Below the pieces are notes generated by a model that was not told the origin of the DNA, did no database searches, and saw only the letters and a program-made list of their open reading frames with translations. A DNA stretch of 64,000 nt from an uncultured Bacteroidota bacterium (GTDB lineage Bacteria > Bacteroidota > Bacteroidia > Bacteroidales > P3): contig CADAQX010000004.1 in assembly GCA_902790215.1 (NCBI GenBank), forward strand, positions 48,189-112,188. Direction: 5' to 3'. Below are positions 15,691 to 24,201 of the stretch, piece after piece; positions within the stretch are counted from its first letter, which is position 1; the number at the start of each line of letters is the position of its first letter. The translations under genes and the position numbers were made by a program.

Positions 15691-17094
15691 ATGAAAGCCT
15701 TAATATTCCTCATCTGTCTAACCCTGCTGGTTGTCACCCACGAGCTGGGACACCTGTTCTTTGCCAAGCTCTTCCACACCCGAGTGCGGCGCTTTTACGT
15801 CTTCTTCAACTGGAAGTTTTCCATCATAAAAGCCAAAAAATTCAACGGCAAGTGGCACTTTCTTTTCTTCAACGCGAAGACCCCCGACTCATGGGACGAG
15901 AAAAACCTGCGCCCCGAAGACCAGAACAACACCCTTTGGGGGCTCGGATGGATACCCCTGGGCGGCTACTGCGACATTGCAGGCATGATTGACGAAACCA
16001 AGGATGCCAAAGACCTCGAGAGCACACCCCAGCCGTGGGAATACCGCACCAAACCCGGTTGGCAGCGCCTCTGCATCATCTCCGGCGGCGTGCTGGTCAA
16101 CTTCATCTCCGCCCTTCTCATCTATGCAGCCATCTTCTCGCACTGGGGCACCGACGAACTGCCCCTGCGCAACGCCCGTCTCGGCTACGAATACAGCCAG
16201 GTGATGCTCGACGAGGGATTCCAGAACGGCGACATTATCTACGCCCTCGACGGCGAAGAGCAGTACGACTTTGCCGACATGACCAAGAAACTCGTGCTCG
16301 ACAAACCCCGCACAGCCACCGTCATGCGCGGCGACAGCCTCGTCACCTTCCCCCTCAGCGACAACCTCCTCTCACGCATAGCCTCCGAAAACCCCAAACG
16401 GCTGCTATCACCCCGCTGGCCTTTTGTCATCAAAGGCTTTGCCCCCGGCTCGATAGGCAAACACTACGGACTGCTTGAAGGCGACAGCATCGTCAGCATC
16501 AACGGCATCCCCACCCCGTCGGCCATAGAAGTGACCGCCACCCTCGGCACCCTGGCCGGCGACAGCGCCATCATAGGCGTTTACCGCAACCACCAGCTGA
16601 CAGAAGTCCCCACTCTGCTCGGCAGTGACGGGAAACTGGGCATCTATGCCGTCGACGACATGGGCAAACTCTTCAACGTCATCCACCGCGAATACACCGT
16701 CTGGCAAGCCATCCCCGCCGGCATCAGCTACGGCTGGGAGACACTCACCACCTACGTATCCTCGCTCAAAATCCTTTTCTCAAAAGGCGGCACCAAAGGA
16801 CTCGGCGGTTTCATCAGCATCGCCAACCTCTTCCCCGACCATTGGGACTGGCACCAATTCTGGAACCTCACCGCACTGCTCGCCATCATCCTGGCGTTCA
16901 TGAACATCATACCTATCCCCGGGCTTGACGGCGGACACATAGTCATCACCCTGTGGGAAATGATCACCCGGCGCCCCGTCAACGAGAAAGTGCTCAACAT
17001 CATACAAAACATTGGCCTTGTCCTGCTGCTACTGCTGCTGGTCATCGCCAATGGCAACGACCTCATCAAAGTATTCAACGGCTGGATGAAATAA
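15691..17094 (+). CDS. rseP: RseP-type site-2 intramembrane metalloprotease
   Basis: This 467-residue protein has the zinc motif HELGH at residues 17-21 inside the first membrane segment. A PDZ-like region (GFAPGSIGKHYGLLEGDSIV, near 250) lies in the middle. The second catalytic site is PGLDGGHIV near residue 412, followed by a last membrane helix rich in Leu. RseP cleaves membrane-anchored anti-sigma factors and remnant signal peptides at the inner membrane. The permease gene follows after 23 bp, so the two probably form an operon devoted to envelope homeostasis. The usual neighbour dxr is not visible upstream. Confidence 0.92.
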   Translation: MKALIFLICLTLLVVTHELGHLFFAKLFHTRVRRFYVFFNWKFSIIKAKKFNGKWHFLFFNAKTPDSWDEKNLRPEDQNNTLWGLGWIPLGGYCDIAGMIDETKDAKDLESTPQPWEYRTKPGWQRLCIISGGVLVNFISALLIYAAIFSHWGTDELPLRNARLGYEYSQVMLDEGFQNGDIIYALDGEEQYDFADMTKKLVLDKPRTATVMRGDSLVTFPLSDNLLSRIASENPKRLLSPRWPFVIKGFAPGSIGKHYGLLEGDSIVSINGIPTPSAIEVTATLGTLAGDSAIIGVYRNHQLTEVPTLLGSDGKLGIYAVDDMGKLFNVIHREYTVWQAIPAGISYGWETLTTYVSSLKILFSKGGTKGLGGFISIANLFPDHWDWHQFWNLTALLAIILAFMNIIPIPGLDGGHIVITLWEMITRRPVNEKVLNIIQNIGLVLLLLLLVIANGNDLIKVFNGWMK

Positions 17095-17117
17095 CCCTGC
17101 GGCACAGCAGCACACCG

Positions 17118-18554
17118 ATGAAAAAAATAGACAAACTCATACTCAAGTCGTTCCTCGGCCCTCTCCTGCTCACCTTCACTATAGCGGTGTTTGTGCTGCT
17201 CATGCAATTCGTGTGGAAATACATCGACGACCTCGTAGGCAAAGGTCTTGAAATCAGCGTTATCGCTGAGTTGCTTCTATACGCATCCGCCACCTTTGTC
17301 CCCATGGCCCTGCCTATCGCCGTACTCTTCGCCTCCATCATGACAATGGGCAACTTCGGCGAGAAATACGAACTCGTGGCCATGAAAGCCGGCGGCATAT
17401 CGGTGCGCCGCGTCATGATGCCCATGGCGCTCGTCGCCCTGCTACTCACCGGCATTGCCTTTTACTTCGCCAACAACGTGCTGCCCATGGCCATGTACAA
17501 CTACCGCAGCACCCTCTACGACATACAGCGCAAGAAACCCGCCGTCAGCATCCGCCCCAGCGAATACTACAACGAAATCGACGGCTACGTCATACGCGTC
17601 AACAGCAAGGCCCCCGACGGCCGCACCCTCCGCGACATCATCATCTATGACCACACCGCAGGCATCGACCGCACCAACATCATCGTGGCCGACCACGGCT
17701 TCATGCAAACCACACCCGACGACCACTACCTCCTCTTCACACTCTTCAAAGGCTACACCTACAGCGAACCCACCGACGGCGAGAACTCCGACAAACGCCC
17801 CCTCACCAGCATCGGCTTCGACAAACAAGTACTCACCTTCGACATCTCCAGTTTCGCCTTCAAGAAAAGCGACGACGACCTTTTCAGCGGACACTACCAG
17901 ATGCTCAACGTCGCGCAGCTCGACTCCAACATCGTATCGCTCGAACAATCCCTCGACTCGCGCTATCAAGAGCTGAAAACCAACATGACAAGCAAAATGC
18001 GCGCCTACACCTACTACAACTACCACGAAAAAGACAGCGCAGCATACATCGACATAGCCCAATGGATGGCCGACACCAACCTCGCCGCCCGGACCAAAGT
18101 ACTCAACCAAGCCCGTATCACCGCAAACAACGCTCTCAACGATGTGCAGAGCTACACCTCCATCATCGACTCGGACAAAGAATACATCAACCGGCACTAC
18201 ATAGAGCTGATGCGCAAATTCACACTCTCCGTCGCCTGCATCCTGCTCTTCCTCATTGGAGCGCCCTTCGGCTCAATCGTGCGCCGCGGCGGACTGGGCA
18301 TGCCCCTCGTCGCATCGGTCATATTCTTCGTACTATATTATGTAGTGGGCATGATAAGCGAAAAATCTGTCCGCGAAAGCGCCATGGGTCCCATTGGCAT
18401 GTGGGTCTCCACCTTCGTCTTCATACCCATCGGAGCCATCCTCACATGGCAAGCCACCACCGACTCCAAGCTCTTCGACCTCGCCACCTGGAAACGTTGG
18501 CTCCACTTCAAATCCCGGCGCACCGACCCACCCACAACCCCCGAACAAAGCTGA
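17118..18554 (+). CDS. LptF/LptG-family LPS export permease
   Basis: The ATG at 17118 (MKKIDKLILKSFLGPLLLTF) gives 478 residues. Membrane helices occupy roughly residues 12-35 and 55-80, a third lies near 100-125, and three more are at the C-terminus. They flank a long periplasmic beta-rich domain, as in YjgP/YjgQ proteins. The motif around NFGEKYELVAMKAGGISVRR is the coupling region with the LptB ATPase. These permeases extract LPS from the inner membrane. About 80 extra residues in the periplasmic part (Tyr/Asp-rich, around 290-350) are typical of Bacteroidota. I cannot tell LptF from LptG. Confidence 0.88.
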   Translation: MKKIDKLILKSFLGPLLLTFTIAVFVLLMQFVWKYIDDLVGKGLEISVIAELLLYASATFVPMALPIAVLFASIMTMGNFGEKYELVAMKAGGISVRRVMMPMALVALLLTGIAFYFANNVLPMAMYNYRSTLYDIQRKKPAVSIRPSEYYNEIDGYVIRVNSKAPDGRTLRDIIIYDHTAGIDRTNIIVADHGFMQTTPDDHYLLFTLFKGYTYSEPTDGENSDKRPLTSIGFDKQVLTFDISSFAFKKSDDDLFSGHYQMLNVAQLDSNIVSLEQSLDSRYQELKTNMTSKMRAYTYYNYHEKDSAAYIDIAQWMADTNLAARTKVLNQARITANNALNDVQSYTSIIDSDKEYINRHYIELMRKFTLSVACILLFLIGAPFGSIVRRGGLGMPLVASVIFFVLYYVVGMISEKSVRESAMGPIGMWVSTFVFIPIGAILTWQATTDSKLFDLATWKRWLHFKSRRTDPPTTPEQS

Positions 18555-18576
18555 CCCCATTCTTCATAATAACATC

Positions 18577-18612
18577 GTTGAAGCGTCGTTGAAAGCTTGT
18601 TGAAGCGTCGTT
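18577..18612. repeat. 22-bp-period direct repeat
   Basis: GTTGAAGCGTCGTT occurs at 18577-18590 and 18599-18612. The two copies are separated by eight bases (GAAAGCTT). The rest of the 458-bp gap 18555-19012 is AT-rich and shows no gene. It ends with the promoter of the tRNA operon. Confidence 0.55.
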
Positions 18613-18938
18613 CCGGAACCGCCCACTGCAACAGCCATTCAACCTTCCCTCAACCCAGCAAGAACCTCCCGTTATATTCCGGAAACCGAAAAGACTATAT
18701 ACCAACAATATACATCATTCAACAAAACAGCACATACTAAGCAATACACTGTATTACAGCGACAAACAACAAAACAAACACATCACTACCTGTCGAAAAG
18801 GGTCAAAAACACAAAACAGCCCCCAGTCAGGCACCGTCCAAATGGCACAAAGAAGGCAGCACAATGATTTTTTCACCAAATTAAAGCATTTAAAAACAAA
18901 TGATTAAAAACAAATGTTGAGAAAAAAACAAAAAAAAA

Positions 18939-18969
18939 TTTGTGCAATGAAAAAAAAGTAGTATCTTTG
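18939..18969 (+). promoter_or_regulatory. Promoter of the tRNA-tuf operon
   Basis: TTTG (18939-18942), a 19-bp spacer and TATCTTTG (18962-18969) form a perfect consensus promoter. It lies 43 bp before the first tRNA, in strongly A-rich surroundings. It probably drives the whole translation and transcription block downstream. Confidence 0.85.
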
Positions 18970-19012
18970 CAACCTCAAAAAAAGAGAAAGAGTTGTTTGA
19001 CATAACTGAAAA

Positions 19013-19085
19013 GCCGATGTAACTCAGTTGGTAGAGTAGCTGATTTGTAATCAGCCTGTCGGGGGTTCGAGTCCCTTCATCGGCT
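19013..19085 (+). tRNA. tRNA-Thr (UGU)
   Basis: The 73-nt cloverleaf has acceptor GCCGATG/CATCGGC. The anticodon loop TTTGTAA carries anticodon TGT at 19046-19048. The T arm is GGGGGTTCGAGTCCCTT with one G-T pair. The CCA end is not encoded. Confidence 0.95.
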
Positions 19086-19131
19086 CGAAACACTCCTGGT
19101 GGAACCAGCAAGGTGTCATCGGAGTAAGTAT

Positions 19132-19213
19132 GGGGAAGTCGCATAGTGGCAATTGCAACAGACTGTAAATCTGTCCTCTTCGGAGTTCAGTGGTTCGAGT
19201 CCACTCTTCCCCA
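19132..19213 (+). tRNA. tRNA-Tyr (GUA)
   Basis: The 82-nt tRNA has a long variable arm (a class II tRNA). The acceptor is GGGGAAG/CTTCCCC and the anticodon GTA is at 19165-19167. Confidence 0.94.
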
Positions 19214-19229
19214 CAAAACCTACTGAAAA

Positions 19230-19302
19230 GCGGAAGTAGCTCATTTGGTAGAGCGATAGCCTTCCAAGCTATAGGTGGCGGGTTCGAGCCCCGTCTTCCG
19301 CT
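19230..19302 (+). tRNA. tRNA-Gly (UCC)
   Basis: The 73-nt cloverleaf has acceptor GCGGAAG/CTTCCGC and anticodon loop CTTCCAA, with TCC at 19263-19265. Confidence 0.95.
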
Positions 19303-19355
19303 CAAAGAAAAAAGCGGAAAACAGGCACGAGGACGCCGACGCTATGAAGTAAAAA

Positions 19356-19428
<73 letters not shown>

Positions 19429-19520
19429 CTTTTTTTATGCAAAAATTTGAGGACGGGACAACACCCCCGCCCTCGTAAAATGTGAAAATAATATTTGTTA
19501 ACATTAATACGTATTAAAAA

Positions 19521-20723
19521 ATGGCAAAAGAAAAATTTGATCGTTCTAAACCGCACGTCAACATCGGTACTATCGGACACGTTGACCATGGTAAGACCAC
19601 TCTGACCGCCGCTATCACCAAGGTGCTGGCTGAGAAAGACCCCACTCTCGCAGAAATTAAGTCATTCGACTCCATCGACTCTGCTCCCGAAGAGAAAGAG
19701 CGTGGTATCACCATCAACACTGCTCACGTTGAGTATCAGACTGCCACTCGTCACTATGCACACGTCGACTGCCCCGGCCACGCTGACTATGTGAAGAACA
19801 TGGTTACCGGTGCTGCCCAGATGGATGGTGCTATCCTCGTTGTTGCCGCTACCGACGGTCCCATGCCTCAGACCCGTGAGCACATCCTGCTCGCCCGTCA
19901 GGTTGGTGTTCCCCAGTTGGTTGTTTTCATGAACAAGTGCGACTTGGTTGACGACCCCGAGCTGCTCGACCTCGTTGAGATGGAAATCCGTGAGCTCCTC
20001 AGCTCCTACGATTTCGATGGCGACAATATCCCCATCATCCGCGGTTCCGCTCTCGCCGCTCTGAATGGCGAAGACCCGAACGGTTTGGGTGTTTCCGCTG
20101 TCAACGCCCTTATGGACGCTGTCGACACTTGGATTCCCCTGCCCACCCGTGCAGTTGACAAACCCTTCCTGATGCCCGTTGAGGACGTCTTCTCCATCAC
20201 TGGCCGTGGTACCGTTGCTACCGGTCGTATCGAGACTGGCGTTATCCACACCAGCGACCCTGTCGACATCATCGGTAAAGGTGCCGACAAACTGTCGAGC
20301 GTTGTGACCGGCGTTGAGATGTTCCGTAAGATCCTTGACCAGGGCGAGGCTGGCGATAACGTCGGACTGCTGCTCCGTGGTATTGACAAGAACGAGATTG
20401 AACGCGGTATGGTTATCGCTGCTCCCAAGTCGATTCATCCTCACCACAAATTCGAGGCTACTGTCTATATCCTGAAGAAGGAAGAGGGCGGCCGTCACAC
20501 CCCGTTCAAGAACAAATATCGTCCGCAGTTCTATTTCCGCACCACCGACGTGACTGGTGAGATTACTCTCCCCGAAGGCCGCGAGATGGTTATGCCCGGC
20601 GACAACCTGACGATCACCGTTGATCTGATTGAAGACATCGCTATGAACGAGAACCTGCGCTTCGCTATCCGCGAGGGTGGCCGTACCGTTGGTTCCGGTC
20701 AGGTAACTAAGATTCTTGACTAA
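19521..20723 (+). CDS. tuf: Elongation factor Tu
   Basis: This 400-residue GTPase has all the G motifs: GHVDHGKT (G1), the effector RGITIN, DCPGH (G3) and NKCD (G4). Domains 2 and 3 follow, ending [16 protein letters not shown]-Tu delivers aminoacyl-tRNA to the ribosome. It lies between four upstream tRNAs and tRNA-Trp, the conserved Bacteroidota arrangement in which tRNAs are processed from the tuf transcript. Codon use is visibly biased toward GTT, GCT and CGT, as expected for high expression, unlike the C-ending bias of neighbouring operons. Confidence 0.98.
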   Translation: MAKEKFDRSKPHVNIGTIGHVDHGKTTLTAAITKVLAEKDPTLAEIKSFDSIDSAPEEKERGITINTAHVEYQTATRHYAHVDCPGHADYVKNMVTGAAQMDGAILVVAATDGPMPQTREHILLARQVGVPQLVVFMNKCDLVDDPELLDLVEMEIRELLSSYDFDGDNIPIIRGSALAALNGEDPNGLGVSAVNALMDAVDTWIPLPTRAVDKPFLMPVEDVFSITGRGTVATGRIETGVIHTSDPVDIIGKGADKLSSVVTGVEMFRKILDQGEAGDNVGLLLRGIDKNEIERGMVIAAPKSIHPHHKFEATVYILKKEEGGRHTPFKNKYRPQFYFRTTDVTGEITLPEGREMVMPGDNLTITVDLIEDIAMNENLRFAIREGGRTVGSGQVTKILD

Positions 20724-20741
20724 TCTTGAATAAACCAAAGA

Positions 20742-20768
20742 GTCTCCCTGCCCGTCAGGGAGGCTTTT
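20742..20768 (+). terminator. Hairpin between tuf and tRNA-Trp
   Basis: AGTCTCC (20742-20748) pairs with GGAGGCT (20759-20765) with one G-T wobble, and TTT follows. It is a weak terminator that probably lowers read-through from tuf into the secE-nusG part. It could instead be a processing structure. Confidence 0.5.
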
Positions 20769-20770
20769 AC

Positions 20771-20841
20771 AGGGGCATAGTTAAATGGTATAATGACGGT
20801 CTCCAAAACCGTAGTTGGGAGTTCGATTCTCTCTGCCCCTG
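20771..20841 (+). tRNA. tRNA-Trp (CCA)
   Basis: The 71-nt cloverleaf has acceptor AGGGGCA/TGCCCCT with discriminator G. The anticodon stem is ACGGT/ACCGT and the anticodon CCA is at 20803-20805. Confidence 0.95.
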
Positions 20842-20859
20842 CAAAAAAATTGATATCAA

Positions 20860-21075
20860 ATGTCTAAGTTCGGAAATTACGTAAAAGACAGCTACGATGA
20901 ATTGGTGCACAAGGTGTCGTGGCCTACATTCAAAGAGCTGCAGAGCAGTGCCGTAGTGGTGGCTGTTGCGGCCTTAATTTTAGCCCTTATCGTTTTCTGC
21001 ATGGATGTCGTTTTCGGTGTCCAAAGCATGGGATGGAAGGGATTGCTTGGATACTTTTATGCTTTAATCGGATAG
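20860..21075 (+). CDS. secE: Preprotein translocase subunit SecE
   Basis: This 71-residue protein has the amphipathic DELVHKVSWPTFKELQSS segment and one membrane helix (residues 30-50), the minimal SecE form. It stabilises SecY in the inner membrane. It starts 18 bp after tRNA-Trp and is followed by a 139-bp gap before nusG. Confidence 0.95.
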   Translation: MSKFGNYVKDSYDELVHKVSWPTFKELQSSAVVVAVAALILALIVFCMDVVFGVQSMGWKGLLGYFYALIG

Positions 21076-21214
21076 GCAGGCTGAAGGAGCCGGTCTTGCT
21101 TCCCAAATTCTTTTGAGACAGGCTACCTGCTATGTTTAAACGATTGAAGAACGTTCCCTGCGGCACCAGCCGTGTAGCGGACGAGTATAAACCCACTATT
21201 CTTTAAGTTACAGC

Positions 21215-21763
21215 ATGGAAGAGCAGTCTAAAAAATGGTATGTTGTCAGAGCCATAAGCGGCAAGGAGAAGAAAGCTAAGGAGTACATCGAAAGCGAGAT
21301 GGCCAAACGAGGCTGGAGCGAAGATGTGCCCCAAGTTCTTATTCCTACCGAGAAGGTCTATGCAATACGCAACGGGAAAAAGGTGGTCAAAGACCGCAAT
21401 TATTTCCCCGGTTATGTGTTGATTGAGGCCAATTTGCGCGATGAGATTATCCCAGTTATTCAGAATGTTCCCAATGTAATGGACTTCCTGCGCGAATCGG
21501 ACGGCGGCAAACCAATCCCCATGCGCCAGTATGAGGTGAACCGCATCCTCGGCAAGATGGATGACCAGATTGATGCCATCGACGGCAATAGCGACACCTA
21601 TCTCGTTGGAGAGTCGGTCAAGGTTATTGACGGCCCGTTCAGCAGTTTTGCCGGTATTGTCGAAGAGGTGAACGACGAGAAGAAGAAATTGAAAGTTACG
21701 GTCAAGATTTTCGGTCGCAAGACACCCCTTGAGCTTGGCTACAACCAGGTCGAAAAAGAATAG
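21215..21763 (+). CDS. nusG: Transcription termination/antitermination factor NusG
   Basis: The 182-residue protein starts WYVVRAISGKEKKAKEYIES after a short leader. It has the NGN domain (FPGYVLIE motif near residue 70) and a C-terminal KOW domain (GESVKVIDGPFSSFAGIV, near 130). NusG links RNA polymerase to Rho or the ribosome. It lies directly upstream of the ribosomal protein genes, as in most bacteria. Confidence 0.97.
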   Translation: MEEQSKKWYVVRAISGKEKKAKEYIESEMAKRGWSEDVPQVLIPTEKVYAIRNGKKVVKDRNYFPGYVLIEANLRDEIIPVIQNVPNVMDFLRESDGGKPIPMRQYEVNRILGKMDDQIDAIDGNSDTYLVGESVKVIDGPFSSFAGIVEEVNDEKKKLKVTVKIFGRKTPLELGYNQVEKE

Positions 21764-21799
21764 TGTAATTAACATCAACCTTATTAAAAATTTGAATCA

Positions 21800-22243
21800 A
21801 TGGCAAAAGAAGTTGCAGGATTGATTAAATTACAAATCAAAGGCGGTGCAGCGAACCCTGCTCCTCCCGTGGGACCCGCTCTGGGTGCCAAGGGTGTGAA
21901 CATTATGGAGTTCTGCAAGCAGTTCAATGCCCGTACACAGGATCAGGCTGGCAAGATTGTGCCTGTCATCATCACTGTGTATACCGACAAGTCCTTTGAC
22001 TTTGTAGTTAAAACTCCCCCTGTTGCCGTTCAGCTGAAGGAGCTGTCGAAAGCCGCCAAGGGTTCTGCCGAACCCAACCGCGTGAAGGTAGCATCCGTCA
22101 CTTGGGAACAGGTGCGCCAGATTGCAGAAGCCAAAATGCCTGATCTGAACTGCTTCACAATTGAATCAGCGATGAGCATGGTTGCCGGCACTGCACGCAG
22201 CATGGGTATCTCTGTAAAAGGCGAGAACCCCCTTGCAAAGTAA
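21800..22243 (+). CDS. rplK: 50S ribosomal protein L11
   Basis: The 147-residue protein shows the conserved [20 protein letters not shown] region at residues 20-40 and the RNA-binding C-terminal domain ending [11 protein letters not shown]11 forms the GTPase-associated centre with 23S rRNA. It is the first ribosomal protein gene of the cluster, 36 bp after nusG. Confidence 0.98.
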   Translation: MAKEVAGLIKLQIKGGAANPAPPVGPALGAKGVNIMEFCKQFNARTQDQAGKIVPVIITVYTDKSFDFVVKTPPVAVQLKELSKAAKGSAEPNRVKVASVTWEQVRQIAEAKMPDLNCFTIESAMSMVAGTARSMGISVKGENPLAK

Positions 22244-22261
22244 ACGAAACAATTATTAACC

Positions 22262-22297
22262 GTGGTAGCATCGCCGACAGAGCGGTGCGGTGACCAC
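22262..22297 (+). promoter_or_regulatory. Two-tier hairpin between rplK and rplA
   Basis: GTGGT (22262-22266) pairs with ACCAC (22293-22297). Inside it, GCATCGC (22268-22274) pairs with GCGGTGC (22282-22288) with one wobble. The structure sits 15 bp before the rplA start. It could be a site for translational feedback by L1, but no established L1-box consensus is recognised. Confidence 0.45.
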
Positions 22298-22311
22298 AGA
22301 AAACAAGAATC

Positions 22312-23007
22312 ATGGCAAAATTAACGAAGAAACAGAAAGAAGCTTTAGCCAAATTCGACAGAAACCAGGTCTACTCTCTTGAAGAGGCTGTTGAGGTTGT
22401 AAAAAACATCACCTACACCAAGTTTGACGCATCGGTTGACATAGACGTCCGTCTCGGTGTCGACCCCCGCAAGGCCAACCAAATGGTCCGCGGCAGCGTT
22501 ACCCTGCCCCATGGCACGGGTAAAACCGTTCGTGTATTGGTGCTGTGCACCCCCGACAAGGAGGAAGAGGCTAAGGCAGCCGGAGCTGATTATTACGGTC
22601 TTGATGAGTACATCACCAAGATTAAAGGCGGTTGGACGGATGTAGACGTTATCATTACCATGCCCAGCGTAATGCCTAAGGTGGGTGCTCTCGGACGCAT
22701 ATTGGGTCCCCGTGGCCTGATGCCGAACCCCAAAACTGGCACTGTTACAATGGAAGTTGGCAAAGCCGTCCAGGAAGCCAAGGCCGGTAAGATTGATTTC
22801 AAAGTGGATAAATATGGTATTATTCACACTGCCGTCGCCAAGGTTTCTTTCGACAGCAACAAGATTGTCGACAACGCCCGTGAGGTGCTGCAGGCTATCA
22901 TCAAACTGAAACCTGCCGCCGCCAAGGGAACCTACGTGAAGAGTATCTGCATCAGCAGTACGATGAGCGCAGGTGTGAAAGTCGACACCAAAGCCGCCAC
23001 ACTGTAA
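22312..23007 (+). CDS. rplA: 50S ribosomal protein L1
   Basis: The 231-residue protein has the L1 signature around [15 protein letters not shown] (near 140) and the two-domain layout, with the second domain inserted ([20 protein letters not shown]). L1 binds the L1 stalk of 23S rRNA and often represses its own mRNA. The gene follows rplK after 68 bp containing a hairpin. Confidence 0.97.
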   Translation: MAKLTKKQKEALAKFDRNQVYSLEEAVEVVKNITYTKFDASVDIDVRLGVDPRKANQMVRGSVTLPHGTGKTVRVLVLCTPDKEEEAKAAGADYYGLDEYITKIKGGWTDVDVIITMPSVMPKVGALGRILGPRGLMPNPKTGTVTMEVGKAVQEAKAGKIDFKVDKYGIIHTAVAKVSFDSNKIVDNAREVLQAIIKLKPAAAKGTYVKSICISSTMSAGVKVDTKAATL

Positions 23008-23030
23008 CAATTAATTATTGAAAGGTCATT

Positions 23031-23564
23031 ATGAGAAAAGAACAAAAAGGCCAACTGATTGACCAATTGTGCGAAGAGATTAAGGCTTACCCCCTTATCT
23101 ATATTGCAGATATCGGAGGTTTGGATTCGACGCTTACAAGCAAGCTGCGTCGTGCCGCTTTCCGCAAAGAGGTCAAGTTGGAAGTCGTCAAAAACGCCCT
23201 TTTGATTAAGGCCATGGAGCGCACCGGTACCGACTACTCGGAGTTGTTCCCCGTAATCAAAGGCGAGACTGCCATAATGCTTTCTAACACCAACAATGCT
23301 CCTGCAAAACTCATCAAAGAGTTCCGCACAAAGGAGAAGGGTGCTCAGAAACCCGTTTTGAAAGGCGCTTATGTTGAAGAATGCTTCTATATCGGAGAAC
23401 AGCATCTTGACGAACTTGTCAATATCAAGTCCAAGAATGAACTCATTGCCGATATCGTGGCTCTTCTCCAGTCGCCAGTCAAGAACGTTGTTTCCCAGCT
23501 CCAGTCTGGTGCAAACACCATTACCGGTGTACTGAAAACATTAGAGGAGAAAAAGGCTGAATAA
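23031..23564 (+). CDS. rplJ: 50S ribosomal protein L10
   Basis: The 177-residue protein starts [20 protein letters not shown]. It has the globular rRNA-binding domain ([20 protein letters not shown]) and a C-terminal helix ([20 protein letters not shown]) that carries L7/L12 dimers. It forms the base of the ribosomal stalk. A small CAGAC/GTCTG hairpin lies before rplL. Confidence 0.96.
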   Translation: MRKEQKGQLIDQLCEEIKAYPLIYIADIGGLDSTLTSKLRRAAFRKEVKLEVVKNALLIKAMERTGTDYSELFPVIKGETAIMLSNTNNAPAKLIKEFRTKEKGAQKPVLKGAYVEECFYIGEQHLDELVNIKSKNELIADIVALLQSPVKNVVSQLQSGANTITGVLKTLEEKKAE

Positions 23565-23638
23565 GCAAAAAAGGGGCAGACACCCTTAAGAGTCTGAAAA
23601 ACAAAATTAGTAATAAAAACATTAAAAACAATAAAGTC

Positions 23639-24022
23639 ATGGCAGACATCAAAGCTATTGCTGAAGAATTAGTAAACTTAACCGTTAAAGAAGTAAAAGA
23701 ACTCGCTGACGTTCTGAAAGAAGAATATGGTATCGAGCCCGCAGCTGCAGCTGTTGCAGTTGCCGCCGCTCCCGCTGCCGGCGCTGCTGCCGCCGCAGAG
23801 GAGAAGACCTCTTTTGACGTTATCCTGAAAGGCGTTCCCGATGCCACCAAGAAACTTGGTGTTGTGAAGGCTGTTAAGGATATGGCCAGCCTGGGTCTGA
23901 AAGAGTCCAAGGAACTCGTTGACAACGCTCCCAAACCCGTTAAGGAAGGCGTTAGCAAAGACGAGGCCGAATCTCTGAAGAAAGCCCTTGAAGAGGCTGG
24001 TGCCGAAGTTGAGATCAAATAG
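23639..24022 (+). CDS. rplL: 50S ribosomal protein L7/L12
   Basis: This 127-residue protein has the N-terminal dimerisation helices, an Ala-rich hinge ([20 protein letters not shown]) and the C-terminal factor-binding domain ([20 protein letters not shown]). The C-terminal domain recruits translational GTPases. An attenuator hairpin follows. Confidence 0.98.
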   Translation: MADIKAIAEELVNLTVKEVKELADVLKEEYGIEPAAAAVAVAAAPAAGAAAAAEEKTSFDVILKGVPDATKKLGVVKAVKDMASLGLKESKELVDNAPKPVKEGVSKDEAESLKKALEEAGAEVEIK

Positions 24023-24042
24023 TATAAACTATAGATTTCTAC

Positions 24043-24087
24043 GAGGAATAAGGCCTCCGGCTTGACCGGAGTGCCTATTCCTCTTTG
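24043..24087 (+). terminator. Attenuator hairpin between rplL and rpoB
   Basis: GAGGAATA-AGGC (24043-24054) pairs with GCCTATTCCTC (24073-24083). TCCGG/CCGGA (24056-24060 and 24066-24070) extends the stem, and TTT follows. Partial termination here would give the usual excess of ribosomal protein over RNA polymerase transcripts. Confidence 0.75.
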
Positions 24088-24201
24088 CTATGGAATCCAA
24101 CGCATGTAAACCACATGCAGACCTTTCCCTACCTCTCCATTGGAGCAGTAACCAGCAATGAATCATATTTGTTAATTGTTAATTCTTAATTATTAAGTCC
24201 C

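Noticed and set aside
18555-18938. Hidden gene in the gap before the tRNA cluster
   Set aside because: It is AT-rich with frequent stops in all frames; only a short direct repeat and the promoter are evident.
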